From: a bacterium
GTDB taxonomy: Bacteria; Planctomycetota; Planctomycetia; Planctomycetales; Planctomycetaceae
Direction of reading: 5' to 3'
NCBI GenBank assembly: GCA_016125225.1
Contig: WGME01000004.1
Location: 310,001-374,000, forward strand
DNA: 64,000 nt
This document shows positions 62,501 to 64,000 of this stretch, piece after piece. Position numbers and translations under genes: made by a program. The notes beneath the pieces are model-generated. The model saw nothing but the letters and a program-made list of their open reading frames with translations. It did no database searches and had not been told where the DNA came from. Each line of letters opens with the position of its first letter. The first letter of the stretch is position 1.

Positions 62501-64000
62501 ATGCGTTCTGTAAGTCGTTACACAAAATTGCTTTCCGGTCGATCACTCCATGTGGCAGCATGGGGCCTGTCGGTCGGATTTCTGCTCACTCTGCCCGGCT
62601 GTTCCCGGATGTTCTGGCGTTCACAAGCCGACTTCGACACGTACAACCAGCTCCTGGAAAAAACCCAGGACCCTCGCTGGGACTTGCCGCGGTTGACTGT
62701 TGAAGCCGACCCGCGCAGTCGTTTCTTCGAGAGTCACGATCTCGATATGCCGCCGCTGCCGCCCGATGATCCGGCGGCCCATGTTTACATGCACGAAGTC
62801 GACAAGATGCCCGGCTACAAAAGTTGGCATGCGTTTGGCGACTCGATGACGGTCGAAAATCCACAATGGCTCGCCAACTTCCCGTTTGAAACCCGCATTG
62901 AACAAGCGAGTTGGGAGAAGTCGGACGACCCTGCCGTCGAAGCGCAGCCGGCACCGATGGTTCCTTCGATCCGCAATTTGAAACTCGATCAGGCGATTGA
63001 ACTGGCGAACATCCACAGTCGCGACTATCAGACGCAGATCGAAAATGCTTATCTGTCGTCACTGCTGCTGACGTTTGATCGCTTTCAGTTCAACGTGCGG
63101 TATCTCGGAATCGGGAACAACGAACCGTCATCGTCGCTGACCTACCTGAATACGCCATCGGTGCGTGACGATGTGCAATTCAATTCCCGGTTTGGTGTGA
63201 GTCAACTGCTCCCGACGGGCGGACAATGGGCGTTGGAACTGGCCAACAACACGTTGTGGCTGTTCTCGGGCGATAACAAAACCAGTTCGTCGTCGCTGCT
63301 GTCTTACTCCATCACGCAGCCGTTGCTATTGGGGGCTGGTCGCAAGATCGTCCTCGAAGGCCTGACCCAGAGTGAACGCTCGGTGCTGTACGATGTGCGG
63401 ACGCTGGCCCGGTTCCGCAAAATCTTCTTCAGCGACATCGTGGTGAATGGCAATGGGGGGGGCTATCTCGGTCTGTTGCGTCAGCAACAGCAGGTGCTCA
63501 ACCAGCGTGGCAACATTCTGGCTCTCGCGGTCCAGATCGAAAAGCTCCGTGAAACCAGCGCTCAACCTCAACCGGAACCATTAGAAGCCCTGCCTGAAAA
63601 CCTCGCGATTCCCGAGGACATGACTGATCGCCTCCGACATGATTCAATTCGTGGGCGGCTTACCTGGCGCGGGGCGATGGACCCGACGGAACGCGACCGC
63701 CTGCTGGAACTCAGTAACGATCCAGCCTGGCGGACCGCAGTTCAGAACATGTTTTCGCGGGCCCAGTCGGGTGTCGTGACTCTCGATCTGGCACAGTTGC
63801 TCACGCGGTTGTCCTCGCAGGAAAACAGCCTGCGATCAGCAGAACGCCAATTCCTCGATTCGCTGGATCAGTACAAGCTGGAGTTGGGATTGCCAACCGA
63901 TTTTCAGATCACGATCGACACCAGCCTCCTCAAACAGTTCGAGTTGATTGATCCACAAATTAATACGCTCGAGCAAGGGATTCTGCAGTTCAAACAACAA
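62501..64000 (+). CDS. TolC-family outer-membrane efflux lipoprotein, N-terminal part
   Basis: 500 codons are open to the right edge without a stop. The ATG at 62501 starts a lipoprotein signal with lipobox LPGC (Cys34). A polar region (~35-155) precedes the TolC-type domain: LDQAIELANIHSRDYQTQIENAYL near residue 165, then the coiled-coil hairpins (SVLYDVRTLARFRKIFF, QQQQVLNQRGNILALAVQIEKL, LSSQENSLRSAERQFLDSLDQYKLELGLP). TolC proteins form trimeric outer-membrane channels for tripartite efflux or type I secretion. RND or ABC partner genes, if clustered, would be to the right. The trpE gene lies divergently 349 bp away. Confidence 0.85.
   Translation, partial: MRSVSRYTKLLSGRSLHVAAWGLSVGFLLTLPGCSRMFWRSQADFDTYNQLLEKTQDPRWDLPRLTVEADPRSRFFESHDLDMPPLPPDDPAAHVYMHEVDKMPGYKSWHAFGDSMTVENPQWLANFPFETRIEQASWEKSDDPAVEAQPAPMVPSIRNLKLDQAIELANIHSRDYQTQIENAYLSSLLLTFDRFQFNVRYLGIGNNEPSSSLTYLNTPSVRDDVQFNSRFGVSQLLPTGGQWALELANNTLWLFSGDNKTSSSSLLSYSITQPLLLGAGRKIVLEGLTQSERSVLYDVRTLARFRKIFFSDIVVNGNGGGYLGLLRQQQQVLNQRGNILALAVQIEKLRETSAQPQPEPLEALPENLAIPEDMTDRLRHDSIRGRLTWRGAMDPTERDRLLELSNDPAWRTAVQNMFSRAQSGVVTLDLAQLLTRLSSQENSLRSAERQFLDSLDQYKLELGLPTDFQITIDTSLLKQFELIDPQINTLEQGILQFKQQ

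Overview
This window is almost certainly planctomycete chromosome. It carries two copies of the planctomycete cytochrome-c/DUF1549/DUF1553 (PSD1) family, one with its usual DUF1501 partner. It also has serine/threonine kinases fused to FGE-like and WD40 sensor domains, PQQ-type propeller proteins, secreted HEAT and TPR proteins, a GT-C/TPR pair and many zinc-ribbon membrane proteins. The DNA is moderately GC-rich throughout with dense coding. I saw no tRNA, rRNA, CRISPR array, insertion sequence or phage module, so it reads as ordinary chromosome with several poorly described envelope operons.

Layout. 0-5.8 kb: truncated PSD1 gene (minus), then two tandem GT-C/TPR membrane proteins (plus). 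5.8-8.1 kb: crotonase-like protein and secreted HEAT protein (minus). 8.6-14 kb: likely operon of a Uup-type ABC-F protein, a histone-deacetylase-like amidohydrolase and comEC; comEC is frameshifted by an exact 17-bp tandem duplication. 14-15.6 kb: TPR protein and a protein with a His-rich tail. 15.8-21 kb: PSD1, an overlapping nucleotidyltransferase-like gene, and DUF1501. 21-26.2 kb: fatty-acid desaturase, then an operon of sugar-binding lipoprotein, secreted protein of unknown function, short sensor kinase and OmpR-type regulator. 26.4-32 kb: MBL hydrolase, LarA-like protein, small membrane protein with XRE regulator, and a P2A calcium-type ATPase.

32-41.5 kb is the most system-like region: six minus-strand genes encoding an ExbB/TolQ channel, two ExbD proteins (one with an N-terminal zinc ribbon), a membrane protein with a cytoplasmic FHA domain and an extracytoplasmic PQQ-like propeller, a large family-5 solute-binding-like protein, and a secreted coiled-coil protein. 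Together they look like a proton-driven envelope complex with a phospho-threonine input. 41.7-47.3 kb: secreted propeller/carbohydrate-binding-like pair, a GspG-like membrane protein and a kinase-FGE fusion. 47.3-50.8 kb: hemA, a CcsA/HemX-type membrane protein and a sigma-54 activator without a receiver domain.

51.2-57.5 kb: a glycosyltransferase-sulfotransferase fusion, a 69-residue protein with a twin-arginine motif, a protein built from three copies of a roughly 95-residue repeat I do not recognise, and a zinc-ribbon/kinase/WD40 receptor. 57.9-60.5 kb: a coupled pair of zinc-ribbon membrane protein and secreted protein with a BamE-like C-terminus. 60.6-64 kb: trpE and the start of a TolC-family outer-membrane lipoprotein that continues past the window. 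Start sites were re-chosen from Shine-Dalgarno spacing and signal peptides where the longest frame looked too long. All functional statements are from reading the sequence; no database search was run.
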